64,000 nucleotides of DNA from Lutimaribacter pacificus. Its GTDB lineage: Bacteria > Pseudomonadota > Alphaproteobacteria > Rhodobacterales > Rhodobacteraceae. Positions within the stretch are counted from its first letter, which is position 1. Every line of letters begins with the position of its first letter. The notes below the pieces were generated by a model. That model was not told the origin of the DNA. It did not search any database and worked only from the letters and a program-made list of their open reading frames with translations. Where the stretch lies: NCBI RefSeq assembly GCF_900142185.1, contig NZ_FQZZ01000001.1, forward strand, positions 930,001-994,000, given 5' to 3'. Of the stretch, positions 19,177-30,653 are shown in pieces. A program made the translations under genes and the position numbers.

Positions 19177-19209
19177 AGGGCCGTCCGGGGTTTCCGGGCG
19201 GCCCTTTTT
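19177..19209. terminator. Bidirectional terminator between the LEA-like gene and fpr
   Basis: GGGCCGTCCGG GGTTT CCGGGCGGCCC followed by TTTTT, with AAAAAA on the other flank, placed between two convergent genes. Confidence 0.85.
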
Positions 19210-19226
19210 CGCGGGATGTGTGTGGA

Positions 19227-20054
19227 TCAGTCCAGGAACGCCTTTTCCACGACGTAATGCGCGGGCTTGGAATTGGCGCCTTCCTCGAGCCCGTATTCTT
19301 CCAGCATGTCCTTGATTTCAAGGTTGAAGGCCAGGTTGCCGCAGACCATCGCCCGGTCGGTTTCGGGGCTGAGCGGCGCGACGCCCAGATCCTCGAACAC
19401 CTCGCCCTTGCGCATCAGGTCGGTGATGCGGCCCATCTTGGCGCTCTCTTCGCGGGTGGTGGTGGGATAATAGCGCAGCTTGTCGGCAAAGCCCTCGCCG
19501 ATCAGTTCCGCCAGCAGCTCGTCCTGGCGGATCGACTCGATCAGCTCCTTGCCGTATTGCAGCTCGCCCACCTCGCGGCAGGTATGGGTGATGATCACCT
19601 CTTCGTAATCGCTGTAGGTCTGCGGATCGCGCAGAAGCGAGGCGAAGGGCGCGATGCCGGTGCCGGTGGCGAAGAACCAGATGCGCCTGCCCGGCAGCAG
19701 GGCGTCATGCACCAGCGTGCCCACGGGTTTCGGGCGCAGGATGATCTGGTCGCCCGGCTTGATATGCTGCAGCTTCGAGGTCAGCGGCCCGTCCTGCACC
19801 TTGATCGAGTAGAACTCCAGCTCCTCGTCCCACGAGGGCGAGGCGATGGAATAGGCCCGCAGCAGCGGCTTGCCGTTGTCGCCCATCAGCCCGATCATCA
19901 CGAACTCGCCCGACCGGAACCTCAGCGAGGCCGGCCGCGTGCAGCGGAAGGAAAACAGCCGGTCGGTCCAGTGCCGGACCTCGGTCACGGTCTGGGCGTC
20001 GGGCAGGGTGGGCGTCTTGGCGGCGGGTGCGGCGGCTTCGGTCACGTGTATCAT
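19227..20054 (-). CDS. fpr: Ferredoxin--NADP+ reductase
   Basis: 275 residues from ATG 20054; an upstream in-frame ATG at 20114 would add 20 residues with no similarity to the family. The FAD-binding motif is RAYSIASPS. The NADP-binding region contains FFATGTGIAPFASLLRD, and the C-terminal MVCGNLAFN and HYVVEKAFLD motifs are family-typical. It is a soluble flavoprotein passing electrons between NADPH and ferredoxin/flavodoxin, often part of the oxidative-stress response. It diverges from an Lrp-type regulator across a 263-nt AT-rich spacer containing palindromes. Confidence 0.9.
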   Translation of the reverse strand: MIHVTEAAAPAAKTPTLPDAQTVTEVRHWTDRLFSFRCTRPASLRFRSGEFVMIGLMGDNGKPLLRAYSIASPSWDEELEFYSIKVQDGPLTSKLQHIKPGDQIILRPKPVGTLVHDALLPGRRIWFFATGTGIAPFASLLRDPQTYSDYEEVIITHTCREVGELQYGKELIESIRQDELLAELIGEGFADKLRYYPTTTREESAKMGRITDLMRKGEVFEDLGVAPLSPETDRAMVCGNLAFNLEIKDMLEEYGLEEGANSKPAHYVVEKAFLD

Positions 20055-20158
20055 CCCGTTTGGTGGCATTTCAGGCGGTGCTAAACCGGCATCCCGGACA
20101 TAGCTTTGATTCATGTCAGATTAAACCCCCGGACCCCGCGGCACCGCAACCCGAAAAA

Positions 20159-20174
20159 TGTTTGCGCACAAACA
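20159..20174. promoter_or_regulatory. Palindrome TGTTTG-N4-CAAACA in fpr/lrp spacer
   Basis: An exact 6+6 inverted repeat flanked on both sides by A-rich DNA. It lies about 100 nt upstream of the fpr start and 144 nt upstream of lrp, a good position for an operator acting on fpr. The binding protein is unknown. Confidence 0.45.
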
Positions 20175-20220
20175 AAAATGCCGGCCGGCCCGCAGGATCC
20201 CTGAGTCTGCTTTCGGGCGG

Positions 20221-20268
20221 GAATATTTTTCACTTTTGGAGTGACGTCCAGCGAAAAATGGAATATTC
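20221..20268. promoter_or_regulatory. Nested AT-rich inverted repeat upstream of lrp
   Basis: The outer arms are GAATATT/AATATTC (20221-20227, 20262-20268) and the inner arms TTTTTC/GAAAAA (20226-20231, 20253-20258). This stands out in GC-rich DNA, 50-97 nt before the Lrp gene. Lrp/AsnC proteins commonly bind AT-rich dyads in their own promoters, so autoregulation is likely (inference). Confidence 0.5.
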
Positions 20269-20317
20269 GCTGTTCAGTGCGCAATTCGCGGAACATTTTT
20301 TCGTGTGGAGGGCTGAG

Positions 20318-20779
20318 ATGGCCTTGAAGATCGACGCCCTGGACAAACGCATCCTCCGGGCGCTGCAGGACGATGCCGGGCAATCGCTCGACGAGATCGC
20401 AAAACAGGTGGGATCGTCGAAAACCCCGGTCTGGAACCGGATTCGCAAGATGCGCGAGGCCGGGGTGATGGGGCCGCAGACGGTGATCCTCGACCCCGAG
20501 AAGCTGGGATTCGACGCCTGTTTCTTCGTGCTGATCCGCACCTCGGAACACGATGCGCAATGGCAGGCCGAATTCCTGCGCGCGCTGCAAAGCCGCCCCG
20601 AGGTGATGGAGGCGCACCGCCTGGCCGGGGATATCGACTATATCCTCAAGGTGCGGGTGGCCAATGCGCGGGCCTATGACGCGTTTTACCAGGCGCTGAT
20701 TTCCGAGGTGAAGGTGCATAACGTCACGGCGCTTTTGTCGATGGAGGAAATCAAATCCACCACCGCGTTGCCGATCTGA
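20318..20779 (+). CDS. Lrp/AsnC family transcriptional regulator
   Basis: 153 residues from ATG 20318 (GGAGG upstream). The N-terminal winged HTH spans ~4-60 (LDKRILRALQDDAGQSLDEIA ... VWNRIRKM). The C-terminal RAM ligand/oligomerisation domain (~65-150) has the GDIDYILKV motif. It probably senses an amino acid or related ligand. It is divergent from fpr and may control itself and fpr through the palindromes between them. dctB follows 67 nt downstream. Confidence 0.9.
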   Translation: MALKIDALDKRILRALQDDAGQSLDEIAKQVGSSKTPVWNRIRKMREAGVMGPQTVILDPEKLGFDACFFVLIRTSEHDAQWQAEFLRALQSRPEVMEAHRLAGDIDYILKVRVANARAYDAFYQALISEVKVHNVTALLSMEEIKSTTALPI

Positions 20780-20846
20780 GCGCCGGGACCGTGGCGGGGG
20801 CCATCCGCTCTGGCCAAGGCAAGCCGCGCGGGGATAGATATGGGCC

Positions 20847-22568
20847 ATGACACGCCGTTACCTGCCCGTGATCGCAGCACTTGCGCTGTTCCTGGCCGCG
20901 GTCGCCGCGCTGACCGGGGCGGTGTGGTCCTATGGCTATCGCCAGGCGCTGGACCCGCTGGCGCGGCGCGGCCGGGCCGACCTGACGCTGGCCGCTGACC
21001 GGCTGACCGGGCAGTTGCAGCTTTATCAGCAGATGGCGGTGCTGATGGCCGATCACCCCGGGCTCGACACGCCCGACCCGCGCGCGCTGCTGCTGGGGGC
21101 CGCGGACAAGACCGCCGCGCTGGATGTGCTGCTGGTGGATGCGTCCGGCCGGGTGCTCAGCGCGGCCAGCGGCGCCACGGCGGCGGACCTGTCCTCGCGC
21201 CCGTTCTTTCGCCGCGCCATGCAGGGCGCCCTGGGCGAGGAGCATGGCCTGGATGCACGGACGGGGCGGCGGGCCTATTACTTTGCCGCGCCGCGTTTCG
21301 GCGCACGGGGGCGGGTCGTGGGGGCGCTGGTCGTGGTGGCCAATATCGACCGGGTCGAGGCGGAATGGCGCGGCGCGCGCCCGGCGGTGTTCTTCACCGA
21401 TCGCGCGGGGCAGGTGTTCATCACCAACCGCTCCGAGCTGCTGTTCTGGCGGCAGGGGGCGGCGGAGCTGCGCCCGCCCGGCGGCGCGGCGACCGAGTTC
21501 GCCAGCCGAACCATCGGGCCGCATGACATCTGGCTTGAAAACTGGTCGCCCTACGTGCCCGCCCGCGCGCTGCACCTGTCGCGCGACCTGCCGGTGATCG
21601 GCATGACCGCGCAGGCGCTGATCGACGTGGGCCCGGCGCGGCGGCTGGCCGGGTTGCAGGCGGCCTCGCTGGCCGCGATCCTGCTGGCCTTCGGCGCGAT
21701 CCTGTTCTGGCTGGTCGGGCGGCGGCGGGTGCTGGCGCTGGCCAACCAGCGGCTGGAAAGCCGCGTCGCGGAACGCACCGTCGCGCTGAGCACCGCCAAC
21801 GAACGCCTGCGCCGCGAGGTGGCCGAGCGCGTCGCCGCCGAGGCCGCGCTGAAAAAGGCGCAGGACGACCTGGTGCAGGCCGGCAAGCTGTCGGCGCTGG
21901 GACAGATGAGCGCGGGCATCAGCCACGAGCTGAACCAGCCGCTGATGGCGATCCAGCAATTCGCCGAGAACGGCGCGCTGTTCCTGCAACGCGGCAAACC
22001 GCAGGTCGCGGGCGAAAACCTGGGCCGGATCAGCGACCTTGCGGCGCGGATGGCGCGGATCATCCGCAACCTGCGCGCCTTTGCCCGCAACGAAAGCGAA
22101 CCGATGGGGTGCGTCGATATCGTGGCGGTGATCGACAGCGCGCTCGACCTCAGCGCCGCCCGGCTGCGTCAGGACGGCATTGTCGTCGACTGGACGCGGC
22201 CGCCCGCGCCGGTGCTGGTGCGCGGCGGCGAGGTGCGGTTGGGGCAGGTGATCGTGAACCTGATAGGCAACGCCGCCGACGCGATGGCCGGAAGCGCCGA
22301 CAGGCGGCTGGGCATATCGCTCGACCCCGGCAACCCGGTGCGCGTGCGCGTCGCCGACACCGGCCCCGGCATCGAGGCGCCCGACCGGATCTTCGATCCG
22401 TTCTACACCACCAAGGCGGTGGGCGGCGCGCAGGGCATGGGGCTGGGCCTGTCGATCTCTTACGGGCTGGTGCAGAGCTTCGGCGGCAATATCCGCGGCG
22501 CGAACGGGCCCGAGGGCGCGATCTTTACCGTCGAGCTTGACCCCTGGGCCGGGGAGCAGGCGGCATGA
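20847..22568 (+). CDS. dctB: C4-dicarboxylate sensor histidine kinase DctB-like
   Basis: 573 residues. An N-terminal membrane segment (~7-28), a periplasmic PDC/Cache-like sensor region (~45-265) containing SSRPFFRRAM, and a second membrane segment (~272-292) come first. A coiled-coil linker, the dimerisation/phosphoacceptor motif SHELNQP (His360) and an HATPase domain (NLIGNAADAM, DTGPGIE, GGAQGMGLGLSIS) follow. It senses external C4-dicarboxylates and phosphorylates DctD. Its stop overlaps the dctD start (ATGA). No dct transporter genes are in the window. Confidence 0.85.
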   Translation: MTRRYLPVIAALALFLAAVAALTGAVWSYGYRQALDPLARRGRADLTLAADRLTGQLQLYQQMAVLMADHPGLDTPDPRALLLGAADKTAALDVLLVDASGRVLSAASGATAADLSSRPFFRRAMQGALGEEHGLDARTGRRAYYFAAPRFGARGRVVGALVVVANIDRVEAEWRGARPAVFFTDRAGQVFITNRSELLFWRQGAAELRPPGGAATEFASRTIGPHDIWLENWSPYVPARALHLSRDLPVIGMTAQALIDVGPARRLAGLQAASLAAILLAFGAILFWLVGRRRVLALANQRLESRVAERTVALSTANERLRREVAERVAAEAALKKAQDDLVQAGKLSALGQMSAGISHELNQPLMAIQQFAENGALFLQRGKPQVAGENLGRISDLAARMARIIRNLRAFARNESEPMGCVDIVAVIDSALDLSAARLRQDGIVVDWTRPPAPVLVRGGEVRLGQVIVNLIGNAADAMAGSADRRLGISLDPGNPVRVRVADTGPGIEAPDRIFDPFYTTKAVGGAQGMGLGLSISYGLVQSFGGNIRGANGPEGAIFTVELDPWAGEQAA

Positions 22569-23794
22569 TCCGGCGGGTCCTGGTGGTGGATGACGACGCC
22601 GCGGTGCGCGCGGCACTGGCACAGACGCTGGAACTGGCCGACCTGTCGCCGATCACCGCCGGGTCGTTCATCGAGGCCAAGGACCATATCAGCGCGGGCT
22701 TCGACGGGGTGATCCTGTCGGATATCCGCATGCCGGGGCGCGACGGGTTTCACCTGCTCGATCACAGCCGGTCGGTGGATGCCGAATTGCCGGTGATCCT
22801 GCTGACCGGCGAGGGCGACATCCCGATGGCGGTGCGGGCGATGGGGCAGGGGGCGTTCGGTTTCCTTGAAAAACCCTGCCCGCCGGGCGAGCTGGTGTCG
22901 GTGATCGAACGTGCGCTGACCACCCGCGCGCTGGTGCTGGAAAACCGCCGGCTCAAGGCGCAGCTCGAGGCGGGCGATGCCGCCGCGCGGCTGCTTTTCG
23001 GCAATTCCGCACAGGCCCACGCGCTGCGCGACCGGGTGCGAATCGTGGCGCAGGCCGGCGCCGAGGTGCTGGTCAGCGGCCCGCCGGGATCGGGCATTTC
23101 CAAGGTGGCCGAGGTGGTGCACCTGTGCTCGTCCCGCGCCAAGGGGCCGTTCGTGAAACGCGCGGCGGCGGCGCTCGACCCGGCGGGGTTCGACGCGGCC
23201 TGCGCCGAGGCGGCGGGCGGGTCGCTGTTCCTGGACGAGGTGGGCAACCTGCCCCCCGAGACACAGTTCCTGGCCCTCGACCGGATCGAGGCCGGGCTGC
23301 CCGCCTGCGTGATCGCCGGAACCAGCGCCGACCTGGCGGCGGCCGCGTCGCGGGGCGCGTTCATGGCCGACCTGTTCTATCGCCTCGACGTGATGCGGGT
23401 GCGCATACCGTCGCTGGCCGAGCGGCCCGAGGATATCCCGGTGCTGTTCCGCCATTATGTCGCGCAGGCCAGCGAACAGGCCGGCCTGACCCCGCCCGAG
23501 ATCACCGCCGAGGTGATCGCGGGGCTGATGGCGCAGGACTGGCCGGGCAACGCCCGCGCGCTGATGAGCACGGCGATGCGCTTCGCGCTGGGGCTGGGCA
23601 GCGAGGACGAGGCGCGCGATACCGGGCTGGGGCTGGCCGAACAGATGGCGCAGGTGGAACGCTCGCTGCTGATCGAGGCGCTCAGGCGCGAGGGCGGGCG
23701 CGCCTCGGCCGCGGCGCTGCGGCTGAAACTGCCGCGCAAGACCTTTTACGACAAGTTGGCGCGCTACGGGCTGAAGCCCGAGGATTTCCGCTGA
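22565..23794 (+). CDS. dctD: DctD-like NtrC-family response regulator lacking GAFTGA and Walker A Lys
   Basis: 409 residues. The receiver domain carries phospho-Asp D53 (LSDIRMPG). The AAA+ domain is degenerate: Walker A reads GPPGSGIS (172-179), with Ile where Lys is expected. The stretch that should hold the sigma-54-contacting GAFTGA loop is missing (FVKRAAAALDPAGF runs into AGGSLFLDEVGN). Walker B and the ADLFYRLDV segment remain. A Fis-type HTH ends the protein (PRKTFYDKL). It probably cannot activate sigma-54 promoters in the normal way and may act on sigma-70 promoters, as reported for Rhodobacter NtrC. Confidence 0.85.
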   Translation: MIRRVLVVDDDAAVRAALAQTLELADLSPITAGSFIEAKDHISAGFDGVILSDIRMPGRDGFHLLDHSRSVDAELPVILLTGEGDIPMAVRAMGQGAFGFLEKPCPPGELVSVIERALTTRALVLENRRLKAQLEAGDAAARLLFGNSAQAHALRDRVRIVAQAGAEVLVSGPPGSGISKVAEVVHLCSSRAKGPFVKRAAAALDPAGFDAACAEAAGGSLFLDEVGNLPPETQFLALDRIEAGLPACVIAGTSADLAAAASRGAFMADLFYRLDVMRVRIPSLAERPEDIPVLFRHYVAQASEQAGLTPPEITAEVIAGLMAQDWPGNARALMSTAMRFALGLGSEDEARDTGLGLAEQMAQVERSLLIEALRREGGRASAAALRLKLPRKTFYDKLARYGLKPEDFR

Positions 23795-23814
23795 CGCCCC
23801 CGACAGCCGCCGGG

Positions 23815-23864
23815 ATGAGGGGCTCTGCCCCTCAAACTCCCCGGAGTATTGCGGGAACGATGAA
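23815..23864 (+). repeat. Intergenic repeat family II copy after dctD
   Basis: A GAGGGGCTCTGCCCCTC hairpin 21 nt after the dctD stop, then ACTCCCCGGAGTATTGCGG and AACGATGAAA. Same orientation and spacing as the copy after coxL. Confidence 0.65.
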
Positions 23865-23924
23865 ACGGGGGGCTGCGCGCCCTTGTCTCTTTTCGCCATC
23901 GCGGGGATGGGGTAAGCGGACGTC

Positions 23925-24542
23925 ATGGAACTGGTTGTGACCGATCTGGCCGTCGCGCGCGGCGGGGTGCCCGTGCTGGAAGGGGTAAGCTTTACCGTCG
24001 CGGGCGGCGAGGCGCTGGTGCTGCGCGGGCCGAACGGCATCGGCAAGACCACGCTGCTGCGCACGGTTGCGGGCCTGCAGCCGCCGCTGGCGGGCCGTGT
24101 CGGGCTGGACCGCGAGGCGATGGCCTATGCCGGGCATTCCGACGGGATCAAGGCGACGCTCAGCGTGCGCGAGAACCTGACATTCTGGGCCGACGTGTTC
24201 GCCACCGACCGGGTGCCCGCCGCGCTGGCGGCGTTCGAGCTGGAGGGGCTGGCCGACCGCCATGCCGGCAACCTGTCGGCGGGGCAGAAGCGGCGGCTTG
24301 GGCTGGCGCGCATGGTGGTGACGGGGCGGCCGGTCTGGGTGCTGGACGAACCCACCGTGTCGCTGGACGTGGACGCGGTGGCGATGTTCGCGGGCGCCGT
24401 GCGCGCGCATCTGGCCGGGGGCGGCATGGCCCTGCTGGCCACGCATATCGAGCTGGGGCTGGAAGAGGCGCGGGTGCTGAACCTGGCGCCGTTCCGCGCG
24501 CGCGCGCCGGAACCGGACGATTTCGACGGGGCGTTTTTGTGA
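23925..24542 (+). CDS. ccmA: Heme exporter ATP-binding protein CcmA
   Basis: 205 residues, the typical CcmA length. Walker A is GPNGIGKTT (35-43), the ABC signature is [13 protein letters not shown] and Walker B is [12 protein letters not shown]. It energises CcmB/CcmC-dependent release of holo-CcmE in cytochrome c maturation. The stop overlaps the ccmB start (GTGA). It is the first gene of ccmABCDG. Confidence 0.92.
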   Translation: MELVVTDLAVARGGVPVLEGVSFTVAGGEALVLRGPNGIGKTTLLRTVAGLQPPLAGRVGLDREAMAYAGHSDGIKATLSVRENLTFWADVFATDRVPAALAAFELEGLADRHAGNLSAGQKRRLGLARMVVTGRPVWVLDEPTVSLDVDAVAMFAGAVRAHLAGGGMALLATHIELGLEEARVLNLAPFRARAPEPDDFDGAFL

Positions 24543-25195
24543 TTGCACTTCTGATCCGCGACATGAAGCTCGGCACGCGCGCCGGCGGGGGCTTTGGCCT
24601 GGGGCTGGCGTTCTTCCTGATCGTCGTGGTGCTGGTGCCCTTCGGCGTCGGCCCCGAGACCGGGCGGCTGGCGCTGATCGCGCCGGGCATCCTGTGGCTC
24701 GGGGCGCTGCTGGCCTGCCTGTTGTCGCTGGACCGTATCTTCGCGCTGGACTGGGAGGATGGCAGCCTCGATTTGCTGGCCACTTCGCCGCTGCCGATGG
24801 AGGCGGCGGTCAGCGTCAAGGCGCTGGCGCACTGGCTGACCACGGGGCTGCCGCTGGTGCTGGCCGCGCCGGTGCTGGGCGTGCTGCTGAGCCTGCCGGC
24901 GGCGGGCTATGCGCCGCTGATCCTGTCGCTGGCCCTGGGCACCCCGGCGCTGAGCGTGATCGGCACCTTCGGCGCGGCGCTGACCGTGGGGCTGAAACGC
25001 GGCGGGCTGCTGCTGAGCCTGCTGGTGCTGCCGCTGTACGTGCCCACGCTGATTTTCGGCGCCGAGATGGCGCGGCGCGGGGCCGAGGGCATGGGCAACA
25101 CCACGCCGATGCTGATGCTGGCGGGGATCACCTGCGGCACCATCGCGCTTTTGCCTTTCGCCTCGGCTGCTGTACTGAGGGTGAATCTGCGGTGA
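24539..25195 (+). CDS. ccmB: Heme exporter membrane protein CcmB
   Basis: 218 residues with about six membrane helices, no cleavable signal. GTG start at 24539 within the GTGA overlap with ccmA (protein [12 protein letters not shown]...). It forms the ABC membrane part with CcmA and CcmC. Length and the N-terminal [12 protein letters not shown] motif fit the family. Confidence 0.92.
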   Translation: MIALLIRDMKLGTRAGGGFGLGLAFFLIVVVLVPFGVGPETGRLALIAPGILWLGALLACLLSLDRIFALDWEDGSLDLLATSPLPMEAAVSVKALAHWLTTGLPLVLAAPVLGVLLSLPAAGYAPLILSLALGTPALSVIGTFGAALTVGLKRGGLLLSLLVLPLYVPTLIFGAEMARRGAEGMGNTTPMLMLAGITCGTIALLPFASAAVLRVNLR

Positions 25196-25239
25196 CGCAG
25201 ATGTGACTTGCGCGGGCACCGCCCGGGTTTAGGAGAGGG

Positions 25240-25974
25240 ATGATGGCGTCGATCTGGCAATACGCGAACCCCAGGAAGTTCATTGATACCACGGACAGGT
25301 TCCTGCCGTGGCTGTCGGCGCTTGCGCTGGTCAGCCTGGTGGTCGGGCTGGTCTGGGGCTTTTTCTTCACGCCCGAGGATTACCGGCAGGGCTCGACCGT
25401 CAAGATCATCTACCTGCACGTGCCCTCGGCGCTGATGGCGATCAATGCGTGGCTGATGATGCTGGTGGCCTCGCTGGTGTGGATCGTGCGGCGGCACCAT
25501 GTCAGCGCGCTGGCGGCGCGGGCCGCGGCGCCGATCGGGGCGACGATGACGGTGATCGCGCTGGTGACCGGCGCGATCTGGGGCCAGCCGATGTGGGGCA
25601 CATGGTGGGCCTGGGACCCGCGGCTGACCTCGTTCCTGATCCTGTTCCTGTTCTACCTCGGTTACATGGCGCTCTGGGCCGCGATCGAAAACGACGACAC
25701 CGCCGCCGACCTGACCAGCGTGCTGTGCCTTGTCGGCTCGGTCTTTGCGCTGCTCAGCCGGTATGCCGTGAATTTCTGGAACCAGGGCCTGCACCAGGGC
25801 GCGTCGCTGAGCCTCGACAAGGAAGAGAACGTGGCCGACGTGTTCTATCACCCGCTGCTGGTGTCGATTGCCGGGTTCATCCTGCTGTTCGTCGCGCTGG
25901 TGTTCCTGCGCACGCAAACCGAAATCCGCGCGCGCCGGATGCGCGCCCTTCTGGCACGGGAGAGGCTGCAATGA
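25240..25974 (+). CDS. ccmC: Heme lyase/exporter protein CcmC
   Basis: 244 residues, six membrane helices, with the periplasmic tryptophan-rich heme-handling motif WGTWWAWDPRLTS near residue 118 and flanking His residues. It loads heme on CcmE. Two ATGs (25240, 25243) are possible. Its stop overlaps ccmD (ATGA). Confidence 0.92.
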   Translation: MMASIWQYANPRKFIDTTDRFLPWLSALALVSLVVGLVWGFFFTPEDYRQGSTVKIIYLHVPSALMAINAWLMMLVASLVWIVRRHHVSALAARAAAPIGATMTVIALVTGAIWGQPMWGTWWAWDPRLTSFLILFLFYLGYMALWAAIENDDTAADLTSVLCLVGSVFALLSRYAVNFWNQGLHQGASLSLDKEENVADVFYHPLLVSIAGFILLFVALVFLRTQTEIRARRMRALLARERLQ

Positions 25975-26129
25975 TGCCCGAACTTGGCAAATACGCCGGG
26001 GCGGTCCTGTCCTCCTATGGTATTTCGCTGGCGCTGCTGCTGCTGCTGGTCGCCGTTTCGGTGCGCCGCGCGCGCCGGATGCGGCGCGAGCTGGAAGAGG
26101 TGGAAAAGAGGATACGCCGAAATGGCTAG
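25971..26129 (+). CDS. ccmD: Heme exporter protein CcmD
   Basis: 52 residues: MMPELGKYAGAVLSSYG, one membrane helix (ISLALLLLLVAVSV), then a basic tail rich in Arg. Small size, position between ccmC and ccmG and the Y-G...R-R-x-R pattern are typical of CcmD, which holds CcmE at the CcmABC complex. It overlaps ccmC by 4 nt and ccmG by 8 nt. Confidence 0.88.
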   Translation: MMPELGKYAGAVLSSYGISLALLLLLVAVSVRRARRMRRELEEVEKRIRRNG

Positions 26130-26661
26130 GATCAGGCCGATGATGGTGGCCCCGCCGCTTATCTTCGCCGCGCTGGCGGTGATGTTCTACGTCGGGATGA
26201 GCCGCGAAGACCCCAACCAGCTGCCCACCGCGCTGGCGGGAAAAGAGGCGCCCGCCGTGGCGGTGACGCCGCTTGGCGACAAGACCCCCTTTACCGATGC
26301 CGAGTTGCGCGCGGGCGAGGTGACGCTGGTGAACTACTGGGCCAGCTGGTGCGCGCCCTGCCGGGTGGAGCACCCGAACCTTGAAAAGCTGGCCGCGCAG
26401 GGGCTGACGATCTATGGCGTGAACTACAAGGACAAGCCGGAGAACGCGCTGAAATTCCTGGCCGAGCTGGGCGATCCCTATGCCGCGACCGGCGCCGATG
26501 CCGAGGGGCGGATGGCGCTGAACTGGGGCGTCTACGGCGTGCCGGAAACCTATGTGATCGACGGCAACGGCGTGATCGTCGCGCGCCATGCCGGCCCGGT
26601 CACGCAGCGGGTGATCGACGAGATGCTGATGCCCGCAATCGAACGCGCGCGCGGGAACTGA
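26122..26661 (+). CDS. ccmG: Cytochrome c biogenesis thioredoxin CcmG/DsbE
   Basis: 179 residues, N-terminal signal anchor (~8-25) and a periplasmic thioredoxin domain with active site WCAPC and the cis-Pro region GVPETYVID. It reduces the heme-binding CXXCH thiols of apocytochromes. The start ATG 26122 overlaps ccmD. ccmE, ccmF, ccmH and ccmI are not in the window. Confidence 0.92.
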   Translation: MARIRPMMVAPPLIFAALAVMFYVGMSREDPNQLPTALAGKEAPAVAVTPLGDKTPFTDAELRAGEVTLVNYWASWCAPCRVEHPNLEKLAAQGLTIYGVNYKDKPENALKFLAELGDPYAATGADAEGRMALNWGVYGVPETYVIDGNGVIVARHAGPVTQRVIDEMLMPAIERARGN

Positions 26662-26738
26662 GGTCGCGCGCCGGGCCGTTTGCATGTCCGGGGCGCGGGG
26701 CCTGTTCCGAATCTTGCCATGACATCTGAACGACGCGC

Positions 26739-26813
26739 CTGCCCGGAACAGCCGCGCAGCGGCCCGGGCATCGCACGGCCGCCCCCCGGCCGGGCGATGC
26801 CCTCTGTTGCGAT
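26739..26813 (-). repeat. Short (solo) derivative of repeat family I
   Basis: 75 bp containing the right hairpin of the 168-bp element (GCATCGCACGGCCG / CGGCCGGGCGATGC around a C/G tract) joined directly to the element's other end (CCCTCTGTTGCG). The ~90-bp core and left hairpin are absent. It looks like an excision between the GCGAT-containing arms. It lies between the convergent ccmG and acnA genes. Confidence 0.7.
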
Positions 26814-26909
26814 CCCGTCAAGCCGCGGAAAAGTCTCGCCAAACCGGCATCCGGCATATCCGGCCTCTCAAGCCACGCGGTTCCGCCCAAGCCATGCACC
26901 GTAAAATGC

Positions 26910-26935
26910 AAAGGGCGCCCCGAGGGGCGCCCTTT
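26910..26935. terminator. Terminator of acnA (bidirectional)
   Basis: AAAGGGCGCCCC-GA-GGGGCGCCCTTT is an exact inverted repeat, 22 nt downstream of the acnA stop. The short T/A runs on both sides suit both directions. Confidence 0.75.
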
Positions 26936-26957
26936 CCGGTGTCTGCGGATCGCGGGA

Positions 26958-29732
<2,775 letters not shown>

Positions 29733-29939
29733 CTGTGTCTCCGTCCTTTCGGCGATTACTTGGCTGGCACGCTTCTGCCGCATCCCTCGCATCCGTTCAA
29801 GGGGGGTGTGCGGAAAATGTATACCATTGCACACAATTTTTCCAGCGCCGCGGTCACCGCGCTCTCGCAAAGGCTTGATTGGTTATTTCAGGCGCGCTTG
29901 CCTAATGTCCGAACCGACAGGCAGACACAAGGATCGAAC

Positions 29940-30641
29940 ATGCGACAACTGAAGCTCTGGATCATGGCCACGATGCTGGCATGGGGGGCCGCGGCCCATG
30001 CGCAATCGCAGCCCGTCGTGGTCGAGCTTTTCACCTCGCAGGGGTGTTCGTCCTGCCCGCCGGCCGACAGGTTCCTGCACGAGCTGGCCGCGCGCGACGA
30101 CGTGATCGCGCTGGCGCTGCACGTGGATTACTGGGATTACATCGGCTGGAAGGACAAGTTCGCCAGCCCGCGCAACACCGCGCGGCAAAAGGCCTATGCC
30201 GTGGCGGCGGGGCGGCGCAGCGTCTACACCCCGCAGATGATCATCGACGGCGGCGACCACGTCGTCGGCAATCACCCGATGGACGTGGCCGAGCTGGTGC
30301 GCGCCCATGCCGAGCGGGCGCGGGCGGTGACGCTGAACGTCACCCGGCTGGATGCCGACCGGCTGCGGATCGAGGTTACGCCCAAAGACCGGACCGGTGC
30401 GCCGATGGTGATTCACCTCGTGCGCTACCGCCCCGAGGAAACCGTCGATATCAAGAAGGGCGAGAATGCCGGCAAGCGGCTGAGCTATGCCAATATCGTG
30501 AGCGAATGGACCGTGCTGGCCGAATGGGACGGCCGCGCCCCCCTGCGGATCGAGGCCGAGGCGCCGGGCAAGCAGCCCGCGGCGGTGCTGGTCCAGCGAA
30601 AGGGGCCGGGCCTGATCGAGGCGGCGGCGCTGCTGCGCTAG
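29940..30641 (+). CDS. DUF1223 thioredoxin-like secreted protein
   Basis: 233 residues. Signal peptide ~1-22 (ending AAHAQ), then VVVELFTSQGCSSCPPADRFL, a CxxC-containing thioredoxin-fold motif diagnostic of DUF1223. It probably acts in the periplasm, perhaps as a redox protein. No partner gene is evident. AAGGATCG precedes ATG 29940. Confidence 0.85.
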   Translation: MRQLKLWIMATMLAWGAAAHAQSQPVVVELFTSQGCSSCPPADRFLHELAARDDVIALALHVDYWDYIGWKDKFASPRNTARQKAYAVAAGRRSVYTPQMIIDGGDHVVGNHPMDVAELVRAHAERARAVTLNVTRLDADRLRIEVTPKDRTGAPMVIHLVRYRPEETVDIKKGENAGKRLSYANIVSEWTVLAEWDGRAPLRIEAEAPGKQPAAVLVQRKGPGLIEAAALLR

Positions 30642-30653
30642 GCGTCGCGCGCC

